DNA from: Prorocentrum cordatum
Lineage: Eukaryota; Sar; Dinophyceae; Prorocentrales; Prorocentraceae
Length of the DNA: 64,000 bases
Assembly (NCBI GenBank): GCA_963575745.1
Contig: CAUYUJ010004758.1
Span: 355,001-419,000, forward strand
Direction of reading: 5' to 3'
The position numbers and the translations under genes were made by a program. Shown one piece after another: positions 40,937-51,207 of the stretch; within the stretch, counting starts at the first letter, position 1; every line of letters begins with the position of its first letter. Under the pieces are notes generated by a model. The model was not told the origin of the DNA. It saw only the letters and a list, made by a program, of their open reading frames with translations, and ran no database searches.

Positions 40937-40972
<36 letters not shown>
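40937..40972. repeat. (TA)n microsatellite
   Basis: Pure TA tract of about 18 units just before the first 89-bp satellite array. Confidence 0.97.
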
Positions 40973-40973
<1 letters not shown>

Positions 40974-41059
40974 CTGGCGAAGAGCCCAACCGCATGCAAT
41001 TGAGGGTACCGCGTGGTGGGTGCCGCCTTCGGTGGAGCTCCCTATGCTGCCACGACCCG

Positions 41060-41872
41060 CGTGAAGGAGCGTGCCGACGTGGGGCGGGGCCGCCATGCGA
41101 ACCCTGCCACTGGGGACTTCGGTGGAACTCCCTCTGAGGCCACGAACCGTGCGAGGGGTGTGCCGAAATGGCCCGAGGCCGCCATGCGAACCCTGCCGCT
41201 GGGGCCTTCGGTGGAGCTCCCTATGGGGCCACGGTCCTCGTGAGGGGTGTGCCGAAATTGCCCGGGGCCGCCATGCGAACCCTGCCGCTGGGGCCTTCGA
41301 TGGAGCTCCCTATGGGGCCACGGTCCTCGTGAGGAGTGTGCCGAAATGGCCCGAGGCCGCCATGCGAACCCTGCCACTGGGGCCTTCGGTGGAGCTCCTA
41401 TGGGGCCACGGTTCTCGTGAGGGTGTGCCGAAATGGCCCGAGGCCGCCATGCGAACCCTGCCGCTGGGGCCTTCGGTGGAGCTCCCTATGGGGCCACGGT
41501 CCTCGTGAGGGGTGTGCCGAAATGGCCCGAGGCCGCCATGCGAACCCTGCCGCTGGGGCCTTCGGTGGAGCTCCCTATGGGGCCGCGATCCTCGTGAGGG
41601 GTGTGCCGAAATGGCCCGAGCGAGCCCTGCCACTGGGGCCTTCGGTGGAGCTCCCTATGGGGCCGCGATCCTCGTGAGGGGTGTGCCGAAATGGCTCGAG
41701 GCCGCCATGTGAACCCTGCCACTGGGGCCTTCGGTGGAGCTCCCTATGGGGCCACGATCCTCGTGAGGGGTGTGCCGAAATGGCCCGAGGCCGCCATGCG
41801 AACCCTGCTACTGGGGCCTTCGGTGGAGCTCCCTCTGGGGACACGAAGCGTGTGAGGGGTGTGCCGAAATGG
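41060..41872 (+). repeat. 89-bp satellite array 1
   Basis: About nine tandem copies of an 89-bp unit whose landmarks are GAGGGGTGTGCCGAAATGGC, CGAGGCCGCCATGCGAACCC, CTGGGGCCTTCGGTGGAGC and CCTATGGGGCCACG. Successive GAGGGGTGTG starts at 41153 and 41242 give the period. One unit near 41620 is shortened. The stop-poor unit yields spurious open frames on both strands. It is followed by a GAT tract at 41873-41960. Confidence 0.95.
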
Positions 41873-41999
41873 GTGATGATGATGATGACGATGGTGATGG
41901 TGGTGATGACGTCGATGATGACGATGATGATGATGACGATGATGACGATGATGATGATAGAGGAGGATGGAGGGGGCAGCGGGAGGAGGAGGTGAACGC

Positions 42000-42800
42000 G
42001 GGCGCTGTCTCTTCAAAACGAAGACCCAACACCGCAGGATGGTTGGGAACAAAACCCAACAGCAAATCGGCATGGCGCGCGTTCTCGCCATTTCGCTTCC
42101 GACGCCCCCCCGAGGCATCAAGATGGCTCCAAGATTGCCTGGATGGGGCTCAGGGCTCCAGCATGGCCCCAGGAGCGCCCGCCCACCGCCGCCCCACCCT
42201 CCCCATCGAGGGGCATCCGCAGCGAGGGCTTCAGCACAGTGCGCCACCGCCCCATCGCTCTCGCCCTCGGCCCTCGGACCCCCCCCCCAAAAAAAAAAAC
42301 AGCGATGCCCGGGGGGCGGTGACATGCCGCCTGGAGCGGCTGCCATCGGCGGTGTTAGCGTCGCTAGCCGCACCCCAGCTGGTCAAAGGCCAGTTGTAGC
42401 TCCAACTCCCCCCCTTCTCCCCCCCCCCCTCATCCTCCTCCTCCACCTCCTCCTCCTCCTCATCCTATTCGCCAGCCTTGTCCCTCCTCCCTCATCAGCT
42501 CGCCTGGGCGTCGTTTCTGGATGGGCTGGCGGGGGCGCGCGAAGCGTCGGGAATGTTGGTGGAGGGGCGCGGTGGCCGACGAGGAAGACTACGAGGAGGA
42601 CGACGGGGGGGTGGAGAGGGCGACGAGGAGGATGTGGGCCGCTCGCTCCGTTTCCGACGAGGGAGAAAGCGAGGTCGGCGTGCCGCCTGCCCTTGTTCCG
42701 ACGGCAACCTAGGCCCTCGGTCGAAGAATTACTCCTCGACGGGGCCACGCAAGGTATGCTGATGCGCAGAAAGCTCGAGGCCCTGAGGAAGTCGCACACC
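42000..42800. other. no confident gene; low-complexity flanks
   Basis: A GC-rich stretch with C and A homopolymers near 42285-42300 and 42415-42430 and a TCC tract at 42432-42470. A frame of ~361 codons on plus is open, but it is arginine/alanine drift without motif. Confidence 0.45.
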
Positions 42801-42819
42801 TCAACCTCCGATGGCCCTT

Positions 42820-43010
42820 CAGTCGTCGACGATCATCTCGCACGTGACCATCAGGCTGACCTTCACGCCGCGCCGAAGCGGCCGTTCAGATCCAACAAGG
42901 TCTGGGCCGTGCGAAGCTTGCGGCCCACGTCGGTCAGGAAGGCCTCGGGAGGCACGAGGCCCAGACCCTCAGAAGGCCCCGAGAGGGCGCACATGTGGCC
43001 CCGAGAGGTG
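42820..43010 (-). pseudogene. fragment of a small-gene family (see 55208)
   Basis: On minus: AFLTDVGRKLRTAQTLLDLN followed after a frame change near 42870 by VKVSLMVTCEMIVDD and a stop. The end resembles KKVTFTVTLHIVEDW at 51555 and SFKVTLEVTTEWVDP at 55570, and AFLTDVG resembles AFLTMYG at 55495. One frameshift makes it a likely remnant. Confidence 0.4.
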
Positions 43011-43179
43011 GGGCGTCTTGGAGACCACGTTGCGCTCTCTCAGGCCCTCTAGGGGCCATGATGAAATGTCTTGGGCACTCCATGGTATCCACCCTGGCTT
43101 AAGCCGCCTCGCTCGCTCCCGCCCGTCCTCCCAACGCACAAGTAGCACCTGTGCCAATGGGCCCCAGGGCCATGGGATC

Positions 43180-43815
43180 TCATGCAAGGGCCGAGGGCCC
43201 TGGAGTCTAAGAGCCCTAAGAGCCCTGAAAGCCCGACGCGCCCTGGGAACCCCGAGACTCTCAAGGGCCCTAAGTACCATAAGAGACCTATAAGAACCCT
43301 GAGAGCCGTAAGTGCACAAAGAGCCCTGGGCGCCCAAAGAGTCCTTAGAGCCCCATGAGCTCTGCGAGCCCCAAGGGCCCTGAGGGCCCCGAATGATCAT
43401 AGGGGCCCCAACAGCCCGAAGAGTCGCAAGGCCCCCAGAGCCCGAAATGCCCCAGGAGCAATCAACAGAGCTCTATGATACAATTGAGTCATCGGGGCCC
43501 TAAGAGAGCTCCAAGAAAAGCCGCGCGAGCCATAAGAGCCCCAAGAGCCCTCAGAGCCCCGCGCGCCCGCGGTGCCCTAAGGGCCATAAGAGCCCTGAGA
43601 GCTCTGATAGCCCTGGGAGCCCTAAGAGCCCCAAGGCTCCTAAGCGCCCTAGGAACACTAAGATCCCTGAGAGCCCTAATGGCAACCGGAACTCTGAGAG
43701 CCCGAAGAGGCCTCAGGGGCCCTGTGATCCGTCGGAGCCCGATGGGCCCTAGGAGCCATATGAGCCCTACGAGCCATAAGGGCCCTCAGATCCCGAAGAG
43801 CCCTAAGATGCCGAA
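43180..43815 (+). repeat. phased GAGCCCTAAGA repeat field
   Basis: Degenerate 10-12 bp words of the type AGAGCCCTAAGAGCC and GAGAGCCCTAATG fill this stretch. It uses the same spacing as the CCAAGAGGCC fields but a different word. The last codons of the RING gene on minus read into it. Confidence 0.85.
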
Positions 43816-45682
43816 CGCGACCACGACCGCGACGACGGCGACGACGAGAGCCCATAAGGAGGAAGAGGAGGGCGGAGGAGGAGGAGGGATGGGGAAGGAT
43901 TGCCAAGTGCGTTATAAGCTCAAAGGGGATTTCAGTAGCCGCGGAGGCCTTGGCCTCGGCGGTCGTGCTCGCGTAGCGGATGGGGCTGCCGACACCGTTC
44001 TGGACCTTCTCGATGTCCTGCGACATGCACTGCAGCTTGGCCTGGAACGCGTTCATGTCATCCTTGATGCTCTGGCGGAACTCAGGGAACAAGCGATGGC
44101 ACACCACCCTTTTGATGGCCGCCAACGTCTCCGTCACCTTTTTCTCGATGCTGTCGGCCAACTTGCCATTCGCCGCCGCCACCTTGCGGCTCTCGACGGC
44201 GGCCTTCCTCTCCTGCTTGGCCCTCTCCTTCTCCTCCAGCGCCTTCTTGCGATCCTTCTCCTTCCTCGCCCGTTCATTCTTCGCTGCCTTATTTTTCTGC
44301 TTCTTCGCCTTCTTCGCCTTCTTCTTTTTCTTGTTCTTCTTGTCGTCCGAGCTGCTGCCCGAGTCCGAGCTGGAGTCCGAGTCGTCGTCGTCCGAAGGCT
44401 CCTCATCGGGCTCCTCGTCGGCGTCAGCGACTGTCGTCTTCTTGATCTTCTTGGAGGGGTGCGAGGCCTCGGCGACGTGGGACCGCTCGGTGCCCCTGGC
44501 TCCACGATGGCCTCCAGACAGGATCGGGGCGCGGTACGTTGCGCCCAAGACCCTGCGCTGCCTCTGGTCCTTCTCCAGGCTGCTGGCCTCGATGAGCGCG
44601 GCATCGAAGCCGCGCGTGCTCCACGCGCCTAAGGGGAGGAACTCCCCTCCCTCGGCGTAGTAGCCCTCGTGATTCTCGTAGCTCCGCATGAGCTCCTTGA
44701 CTTTGGCGACCACCATCTTCCCGCTGGAGACGTCGCGCACGTCCTTGAAGAAGGCCTGCTGCGTCTCCTGGCCCAGGCGCTTGAAGTCGCTGCTCGGGAA
44801 CTCGCCGAACTCGCGGCTGAGCTGCGTGATGTGGACATTGCAACGGTCGCACCTGTACTTCTGCTGCGACTTGCCCCTCAACCGAGCCCTGTCTGCAGTT
44901 ACCTCTTCGTTGCACCACCCGCGTCGCAACCGAACGTCGTGCATGAACGTGGGGCGCGTGATCATCGTCGGCTCCCGGCGCATCTGGGCGGGCGGCTGCG
45001 GCGGCAACTCTGGGAAAGGCGCCCCAGGCGGGTGCTCCTCGGCGGCGGCGTCGCCATCAAGCGGCGGCGCGTCCTCGGGCGCCTCGGGAGGGGCGCCCGC
45101 TGCGTCGGGCGGGTCGTCGGCGCCCCGCGGCGCCATCGTGCTCAAGACGGAGACGACCGCCGCCCTCGCCTTGGGCTTGGCCTTCGGCTTCGTCTTCGCC
45201 GTCGCCTTCGGCTTCGGCTTTGGCTTCGCCATTGGCCGCGCCCCAGCCTTCGCCGCCGCCGTGGGCATCGCCTCCGCCCTCGGCGGCGATGCCGGGCTTG
45301 GCGGTGGCACCGAGCCCGCCCCGTCCACCGCCTCAGCGGGCACAACCTGCGTCTCCTGGGGCGGCCGCGGCGCACGCCGCAACTGCGGGCTGCTGGGCGG
45401 CGTCATGTCGGTGATGACGGTGTCGACCTCGTCGGCGTCGTCGGCGGCGTCGGGTGGGCTGCCTGTCAGCGCCGCCTCCGCCCTCCCCAGGGCCCGCTCC
45501 GTCGTTCGACATTGCGGGCAGGGGAAATCGTCGAACTGCATGTTGTGGACGTCGAGGTGCATGTCCACGCAGTAAGCGTGGTATTTGTGAAGGCAGCCGA
45601 GCGTCCGAACCTCCGTGCCGTCCAGCAGCACTTGCAAGCAGATCGCGCACGTGGTGTCGTCGGCATCGCTAGCAGTGGCCAT
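43676..45682 (-). CDS. RING-H2 zinc-finger protein with charged C-terminal region
   Basis: A frame of 668 codons from ATG at 45682. Residues 12-58 form a perfect RING-H2: C12, C15, C30, H32, H35, C38, C55, C58 (CAICLQVLLDGTEVRTLGC, then LHKYHAYC and CPQC). This predicts zinc binding and E3 ubiquitin-ligase-type activity. A Pro/Ala/Lys-rich linker (MAKPKPKPKATAKTKPKAKP) follows, then a second conserved block with RRGWCNEEVTADRARLRG, KYRCDRCNVHITQL and FKRLGQETQQAFFKDVRDVS, perhaps another zinc site. Next come an acidic/serine run, a Lys-rich coiled-coil-like stretch, and IKRVVCHRLFPEFRQSIKDD. From about residue 600 the frame enters the phased repeat at 43815, so the true C-terminus probably lies earlier or uses splicing. 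The neighbour at 46524-48218 has the same orientation. Substrate unknown. Confidence 0.7.
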   Translation of the reverse strand: MATASDADDTTCAICLQVLLDGTEVRTLGCLHKYHAYCVDMHLDVHNMQFDDFPCPQCRTTERALGRAEAALTGSPPDAADDADEVDTVITDMTPPSSPQLRRAPRPPQETQVVPAEAVDGAGSVPPPSPASPPRAEAMPTAAAKAGARPMAKPKPKPKATAKTKPKAKPKARAAVVSVLSTMAPRGADDPPDAAGAPPEAPEDAPPLDGDAAAEEHPPGAPFPELPPQPPAQMRREPTMITRPTFMHDVRLRRGWCNEEVTADRARLRGKSQQKYRCDRCNVHITQLSREFGEFPSSDFKRLGQETQQAFFKDVRDVSSGKMVVAKVKELMRSYENHEGYYAEGGEFLPLGAWSTRGFDAALIEASSLEKDQRQRRVLGATYRAPILSGGHRGARGTERSHVAEASHPSKKIKKTTVADADEEPDEEPSDDDDSDSSSDSGSSSDDKKNKKKKKAKKAKKQKNKAAKNERARKEKDRKKALEEKERAKQERKAAVESRKVAAANGKLADSIEKKVTETLAAIKRVVCHRLFPEFRQSIKDDMNAFQAKLQCMSQDIEKVQNGVGSPIRYASTTAEAKASAATEIPFELITHLAILPHPSSSSALLFLLMGSRRRRRRGRGRVRHLRALRDLRALMARRAHMAPRAHRAPTDHRAPEASSGSQSSGCH

Positions 45683-45849
45683 CTCGGTCTCCTGTCGCGC
45701 CGCGCGCGGGCGCGAGCCGCTCCCGTGTAGGTGGCAACAGGCGAAGCGGAGGCGCCGCTCGAGCCAGCGGAAGACCGCTGGGGAGGAGGAACATGATTCG
45801 AAGGAGGGGGAGATGGGGGGGGAAGAGGATGCCAGAAGGACGTATCGGG

Positions 45850-46145
45850 CCGTTACCAACCCGTTATCACACTGTTATCATGGCCGTTAGCACCGTTATC
45901 AGGCGCGTTATCAAGGGCTGTGATAACAACCTGGTAACATCTGATAACCGTTATCAAGGATGTCTGATAACGCGAATGTTTCGCATTTCGTGTTATCAGC
46001 GTTATCAAGCGGCGTGATAACATGTTATCATCGTTATCACGGGCGTTATCAACATCTGATAACTGTTATCACGGTGTTATCTGATAACATTGATAACAAC
46101 GATAACGAGCGTGATAACACTGATAGCAAGGCTGATAACGGGATG
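45850..46145. promoter_or_regulatory. dense GTTATC/GATAAC cluster between two genes
   Basis: By eye, 22 copies of the hexamer GTTATC or its complement GATAAC lie in under 300 bp, most flanked as TGATAAC/GTTATCA, in both orientations and with irregular spacing. The stretch is not coding, is AT-richer than its surroundings, and lies between the RING gene start (45682) and the end of the next gene (46524). It could be a multi-site protein-binding region, a replication-related iteron cluster, or a degenerate minisatellite. Confidence 0.5.
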
Positions 46146-46523
46146 ATGACATGATCATGCTGGCGATGCGGCAGGAAAGGGCACCCAAGTGTTCGCCCGC
46201 CGGCGACAGCCCCGCCCCCCCCCTCCACCGCCTCTTCCTCTGGGCTTTCCTGGGGGCTCTTTGATTGGGCACGCATTATGTTGTGCCCCGAACGCGGCTG
46301 GCTCTGCATGCATAGGCCCAGGCGCGATGCACACAGCACCGACGGTGCGGGGCTCGCGTGCATCTTAGACTCGGTGCTTGCTCCTCCTCCTCACCCTCCT
46401 CCTTGTCCCCCTTCATCCTCCTCACCCTCCCAGATCCCACCCAGTGCAAAGGCAGGCTGGGCGCGCAGCTCAACGCGCCCGCGATCAGCTGCACTTGGCA
46501 TCCCACATCGCGGCTGCCGCGCC

Positions 46524-48218
46524 CTAGGCCTTCTTCGCCACCTCGACCGATGCATCATGCGAGTAGCCGTCGTCAGCTGCCCGCTTCTTGGCCCTGGAGT
46601 ACATCCTCGATGCGAACGTGTTCTTGTTGACGCTCCCGTCCGAGCCCGCCCACACAACGATGTCGGAAATGAGCGCCTGGACCTTGGGCTTGGACATGGG
46701 CGTCGTCGTCGCCGCGTCCTTGGGCTTGGCTTTCGGCTTCGCCGCCGTCTTCGCACTTGGCCGTTCTCTGGCCTTCGGCGACGAACGCTGGTCCTCCACC
46801 TCCTCCTGCTCACCGTCCTCGTTCTCCTGCTCGCGCTCGTCGGCCGCCTGGCATGCCGCTGGGCGCTTCTTCGCCTGCTTCGTATTCTTCTTATGCAGCA
46901 TCATGTTCATGGCCTCCTCGACCTGTGTCTTGATGTCCATCCTCAACGGCCGCGCGAGCTCGACGGCTGGCTCAGCGGCTGGCGGCGCGCTCGCCGCTGC
47001 CGACGCCACGATCGGCTGCGACTGGGTCGGGGGCGCCGCTGCCGACGCCACGATCGGCTGCGACTGGGTCGGGGGCGCCGCTGCCGACGCCGCGATCTGC
47101 TGCGACCCCTCTGCTGACGATGTCACGTTGGGCGGACCAGCGTGCTGCGATCCCGCGGTCGGCGCCGCGGCCTGTGGAAGGCTCGCCAACGCATCGCTCG
47201 AGCCCGCGCGGGCCGCACCCGTCATGGCGAGAGCAGGGTGTCTACCAGGCCGCCGGCTCGCGCCGAACACTGTCAGGTTGTCCAGGAGATCGCCGCCCCC
47301 TGTCGGCGCCGCGCTCTGGCCCCCTCGTATGCTTCCCGCCACCGCGCCGAAAGCCATCTGCATCATCTGCGTCATCTGCTGCATCTGCTGCATCTGCTGT
47401 TGCATGTGCTGCCCCATCTGGTTCGGAGGCGCCCTGGTGGCCAGCTCCTGCGACGCCGCGCCGCTGGTGCGGCCCGAGCAGGCGGGCGCGGCACCGCGGC
47501 ACCGATAGGATGCCTCCAAGTCGCGAAGGAGCCGCATGTCCAGGGGGGACGCGGCTGGGCCGCCCCCAGGCTTTGCCGAGAACGCGGCATGGTAGACCGT
47601 CGGGAACGACGCCAGGAGGTCCTGAGGCGTCTGCGGGAGCTCCAGCATATAGGCGCTGGGCCGCGGCGACTTCTCCGCCACGCGGTGGTGCGCCGTCTTG
47701 AAGTTGTCGTAATACTTCTTCTTGTCGTAGTAGGACATGGTCCCGACCCGATCGGGCATGGTGATGAGCATGAAGGCCGAGTTAGCAAGCTTCAGCGAAT
47801 ACTCGTCCGCATGCACGCCCCCCAGGCGAATGATGCGCTGCACCAGCATGCTCTGAACTGCGCTCGGTGGAACCCCTTCCTCGAGCAGGCGGCCCCATCC
47901 TGCCGCTGTGACGTGGTTCATCAGGGCCAAGAAGTTCTGGCATTTCGCGCGCTGCCGCGCGGGGCCCATCGGCCCATGTGCACTGGGCGCCAGGGCCTGC
48001 AAGACGTTCAGGTCGCGGTGGCCGCGCCAGTTCACCTGGGAGACGAGGGCCGCTGCACTCGCCTTCTGGTCGTCAGAAAGACCTGCTTGCTCCCTCGCAA
48101 CCAGGGTATCCAAGGCGTTCGCCTGCACCTGCGATATGGACTCGTGGCGAGGCGAGCCAGTCATGTCCTGCAGGAGAAGTCGCACGGCGCCAATGCGCGC
48201 CATCAGTGTCTGCGACAT
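46524..48218 (-). CDS. uncharacterised Met/Gln- and Ala-rich protein
   Basis: A frame of 564 codons from ATG at 48218. The N-terminal ~230 residues look folded and helical (MARIGAVRLLLQDMTGSPRH, NFLALMNHVTAAGWGRLLEE, VPPSAVQSMLVQRIIRLGGV, YYDKKKYYDNFKTAHHRVAE). Then a Met/Gln tract (QMGQHMQQQMQQMQQMTQMM region), an Ala/Pro-rich area with a 14-residue tandem repeat (APPTQSQPIVASAA, two full copies plus flanking partial ones), and a basic C-terminus with KPKAKPKDAATTTPMSKPK. The basic tail suggests a nuclear or nucleic-acid-bound protein. I do not recognise a family. It shares strand and a Lys-Pro-rich linker style with the RING gene downstream, so the two may be co-oriented members of one array, as dinoflagellate genes often are. 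Confidence 0.65.
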   Translation of the reverse strand: MSQTLMARIGAVRLLLQDMTGSPRHESISQVQANALDTLVAREQAGLSDDQKASAAALVSQVNWRGHRDLNVLQALAPSAHGPMGPARQRAKCQNFLALMNHVTAAGWGRLLEEGVPPSAVQSMLVQRIIRLGGVHADEYSLKLANSAFMLITMPDRVGTMSYYDKKKYYDNFKTAHHRVAEKSPRPSAYMLELPQTPQDLLASFPTVYHAAFSAKPGGGPAASPLDMRLLRDLEASYRCRGAAPACSGRTSGAASQELATRAPPNQMGQHMQQQMQQMQQMTQMMQMAFGAVAGSIRGGQSAAPTGGGDLLDNLTVFGASRRPGRHPALAMTGAARAGSSDALASLPQAAAPTAGSQHAGPPNVTSSAEGSQQIAASAAAPPTQSQPIVASAAAPPTQSQPIVASAAASAPPAAEPAVELARPLRMDIKTQVEEAMNMMLHKKNTKQAKKRPAACQAADEREQENEDGEQEEVEDQRSSPKARERPSAKTAAKPKAKPKDAATTTPMSKPKVQALISDIVVWAGSDGSVNKNTFASRMYSRAKKRAADDGYSHDASVEVAKKA

Positions 48219-48850
48219 GGTCGCTGCTCTTGGGCCAGCGGAAAAGCCGCTGCAGCGGTGGTACCGCTAGGGGAGGAGGGCGATGAGAATGGGGTCGGGA
48301 GAGGGGCGGGGGGGAGAAGGTGCGGATGGGGAAGGAGGACGAGACGGATAGGGGGGCGGGGAGGAGGGCCAACGACCAGAGAGAACCCAGGATGCATCAG
48401 TGATGCTGCTATACACCCTTCCGTCACATGCCCCCTCCTCATAAATCAATGCAAGCATCCCCTGTCGCACCTGGCGATGCGGCGATGCCGCCCCATGCGC
48501 GCAGTATGTTCTGTTCCGCCATAGCAGAGCACCATCATCGCCGTCATCGTCATCATCCTCATCAACATCCTCACCATCCTTCTCGTCATCCACATCGCCA
48601 CCACCCCAGTCGTAATGAGTATCAACTTCTCCCTCGTCCGCCTCCGCATGTCTTTGACTCACGAGCGCTCGCTTTCTAATTTGCTGTACCGAATCCCACT
48701 CGGTTGCATGGCCATGGAGCCTGAGCGGGCGACCATGGAGGAGCCCGCGCGATCGGCCGCTAGCAGTGGCAGAAGCCGGTCGAGGAGCCGATCGAGTGCG
48801 CTGCTCGACCCGACCGATGAGCCGATCGAAGCCTGCGCCCGAGAAGCGGA

Positions 48851-48914
48851 CGAAAAAGCTGTAGCAGAGGTTCGACCGCATCGATGCAGTCGAACATCTG
48901 CTACAGCTTTTTCG
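48851..48914. repeat. 64-bp near-perfect palindrome
   Basis: Two 32-base arms with no loop, two mismatches, centred at 48882/48883 (CGAAAAAGCTGTAGCAGA at the left end). The right arm belongs to a protein-like reading (LLQLFRTRIGLRTTFEKLVR); the left arm is its inverted copy. Confidence 0.9.
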
Positions 48915-49080
48915 TACACGAATCGGGCTTCGCACGACCTTCGAAAAACTGGTGCGCCCGATCATGCCAGACCACCCGCCCGTCGGTTTGCGCCTGAAGA
49001 AGGTCAGCCTGATCAGACGATCTCGTATGTGACCATCGATGGTCACATACGAGATCGTCGAGGACTGGGGGTGATCGGGC
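48883..49080 (+). pseudogene. fragment of a small-gene family, disrupted by palindrome
   Basis: On plus, a frame reads AVEHLLQLFRTRIGLRTTFE, KLVRPIMPDHPPVGLRLKKV, SLI, then the sequence folds back for 22 bases and resumes MVTYEIVEDWG and a stop. Removing the fold-back in thought restores continuity between KKVSL and MVTYE, as in the homologous ends at 42820 and 51555, so the fold-back is an insertion into coding DNA. Confidence 0.5.
49016..49059. repeat. 44-bp perfect palindrome
   Basis: Perfect, loop-free inverted repeat with GACGATCTCGTATGTGACC at its left end, centred at 49037/49038. It lies inside the small-gene fragment at 48883-49080. Confidence 0.95.
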
Positions 49081-49789
49081 CACTCTGATCTGTGCGATAT
49101 CGGCCCGCAGCTCGGCCCTGCTAAACCCAACCACAGTGATCGGCCTGCAGTGCAAGCGCTGTTTGGGGGTCGGTGCAACCGTTGCCGTCGTCGTCGTCTC
49201 GTCGTCGTCGTCGTCGTCGTCTGCCTGCCTCTTCTCCTATGCATCCCCCTCGCCTCCTGCGCGCCCCCCCTCCTCCCTCCCCCTGGCCTGGTAGCAGGGG
49301 AATTGGCGGCAGCAGAGCAGGGCGTTTTCAGACGTCCTCACAATCGGAATATTCGCACGTTTCGAATTGAACTCGCAATCGCAATATCCGCAGTTTCGAA
49401 TATGGCACCCTCGCGGAATATAACCTCAGCTGAAACACAACATAGCGGGGAAGCCGCTGAAACAACACGCGGGAGCGGGGAAGCCGCGACGTTTGCGGTG
49501 GGGGGGGATGGGGGCCCACGAGGACGACGACGGCGACGACGACGACGACGGGGACAACGACAAGGACGAGGACGAGGACGCCGAGGACAACGACGACGAC
49601 GACGACAAGGACAACGAGGACGACGAGGACGGGGATGCGAGGGCAATTTCCCAACCATCCTGTGGTGTTGGGGCCTCGTTTTGAAGAGGCGGCGCCCCGC
49701 GTTCCTCCTCCTCTCCTCTCCTATCTTTCCTCCTCCTCTCTCCCCTCCTCCTTCCTCCCACCATCATCTTCACCTCTCGCACGTTTCGT

Positions 49790-50310
49790 TGCCCCATACG
49801 GAGCTCGGGAGCTCCACCTATGGCCCCAGTGGCGCAGCCCGCATGCGGCACGCGCCCCATTGAGGCACACCCCTCGCACGCTTCGTGGCCCCATAGGGAG
49901 CTCCACCTTAGGCCACAGTGGCGCAGCCCGCATGCGGCACGCGCCCCATTTTGGCACACCCCTCACACGTTTCGTGGCCCCATACGGAACTCCACCCAAG
50001 GTCCCAGTGGCGCAGCCCGCATGCGGTACGCGCGCAATTTTGGCACACCCCTCACACGTTCCGTGGCCCCATAGGGAGCTCCACCTATGGTCCCAATGGC
50101 GCAGCCCGCATTTCGTGGCCCCATAGGAGGCTCCGCCTTAGGCCCCAGTGGCGCAACCCGCATGCGGTACGCGCACAATTTTGGCACACCCCTCACACGC
50201 TTCGTGGCCACATAGGGAGCTCCACCCAAGATCCCAGTGGCGCAGCCCGCATGCGGCACGCGCCCCATTTTGGCACACCCCTCACACGTTTCGTGGCCCC
50301 ATAGGGAGCA
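49790..50310 (-). repeat. 89-bp satellite array 2, inverted and diverged
   Basis: About six copies of a unit with CCCATAGGGAGCTCCACC, GTGGCGCAGCCCGCATGCGG and TTTTGGCACACCCCTCACAC. Its reverse complement aligns with the units at 41060 and 51655 (GTGTGAGGGGTGTGCC, GGTGGAGCTCCCTATGGGGC) but with a different internal part, so it is a separate subfamily in opposite orientation. Confidence 0.85.
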
Positions 50311-50442
50311 CGGGCGAAGATGACATCACAATTGCGGTATTCACAACTGCATATGGTCGGATCATTCGTCAAGCTATTTTTTTGTATTTGATGCAGCCAG
50401 TGCTGCAGCAGCACCGAAGTCTAATTGAAGTAAAAGTAACGC

Positions 50443-51207
50443 CTACTTCTGAGCCGCACTGGGCGGCTTCTTGTAAAGCCTCCTGTACTCGGCTTCCCAG
50501 CCCTCTCGCCGAGCCTTGTGCAGACCCGAATGCCACTGCACGTTGGCAGACGTCGTCCCGCCCCTACCGCCCCAGCGAGGCCCCTTTGGGTTGCCCGCCC
50601 TCTCGCGAAACCAGCCGCTGCCCTGTCGGCACAGCCCTGTGTGCGATGCGGAAGACGAGGGCGCGGCCGAAGGTCTTGCTGGTACGCTGAACAACCGTGC
50701 TGAGGACGAGGGCGCGGCCGAAGGTCCTGCTGGTGCGCGGGGCTGGCCGTGGGAGATGCCGTCGGGTTTGCTGTCGGAGTTGCCGTCGAGGATGCCGTCG
50801 TACTTGTTGTAGTCGGGCTTGTCGTCGGAGACGCCGTCGGGCTTGTTGGCGGCCGCTGGCAGCTGCTTCATGCTCGCATCGATGTCGGCGAAGATCCAGC
50901 AGTAGTGGGCGCGGGCCTGCTCGGACGGCTCGAACCCGCACTCTGACGCCATGACAACGAAGTGGCCGAAGTCGTCCCAGACGGTGCGCGGGTCGAGACG
51001 CAGCCTCATGCATGCATCGAGGGCGGCTGGGTAGCACTCAGCTTCGAACAGGAAGGTCGCCAACGTTGCATCGGCCCACGTGCCGTTGTAGTTGCATGTG
51101 TCGGCAGCGTACGTGGCGCCCATCATCGCGCGGATCGCGCGTCGCAGGATGCCGCTCGCGCCCTCGCGCAGTAAAGGGCGCCGTTCGATCCAGTGCCAAC
51201 GCGGCAT
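50443..51207 (-). CDS. uncharacterised protein
   Basis: A frame of 254 codons from ATG at 51207. The first ~110 residues have natural composition: RWHWIERRPLLREGASGILR, ADTCNYNGTWADATLATFLF, CMRLRLDPRTVWDDFGHFVV, ARAHYCWIFADIDASMKQLP. A repetitive middle follows, built on KPDG(V/I)S and on a 17-residue duplicated unit (PSAAPSSSA), then a basic C-terminus with GLHKARREGWEAEYRRLYKK. No known domain. The open frame extends about 50 codons upstream of the chosen ATG with poor composition. The internal duplication indicates recent slippage. Function unknown. Confidence 0.55.
   Translation of the reverse strand: MPRWHWIERRPLLREGASGILRRAIRAMMGATYAADTCNYNGTWADATLATFLFEAECYPAALDACMRLRLDPRTVWDDFGHFVVMASECGFEPSEQARAHYCWIFADIDASMKQLPAAANKPDGVSDDKPDYNKYDGILDGNSDSKPDGISHGQPRAPAGPSAAPSSSARLFSVPARPSAAPSSSASHTGLCRQGSGWFRERAGNPKGPRWGGRGGTTSANVQWHSGLHKARREGWEAEYRRLYKKPPSAAQK

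Noticed and set aside
43475-44632. 385-codon plus-strand frame opposite the RING gene
   Set aside because: Its second half is the antisense of the RING gene and its first half is the phased GAGCCCTAAGA field.
45850-46145. Bacterial replication origin iterons
   Set aside because: Word spacing is irregular, the contig is clearly dinoflagellate nuclear DNA, and no initiator gene is near.
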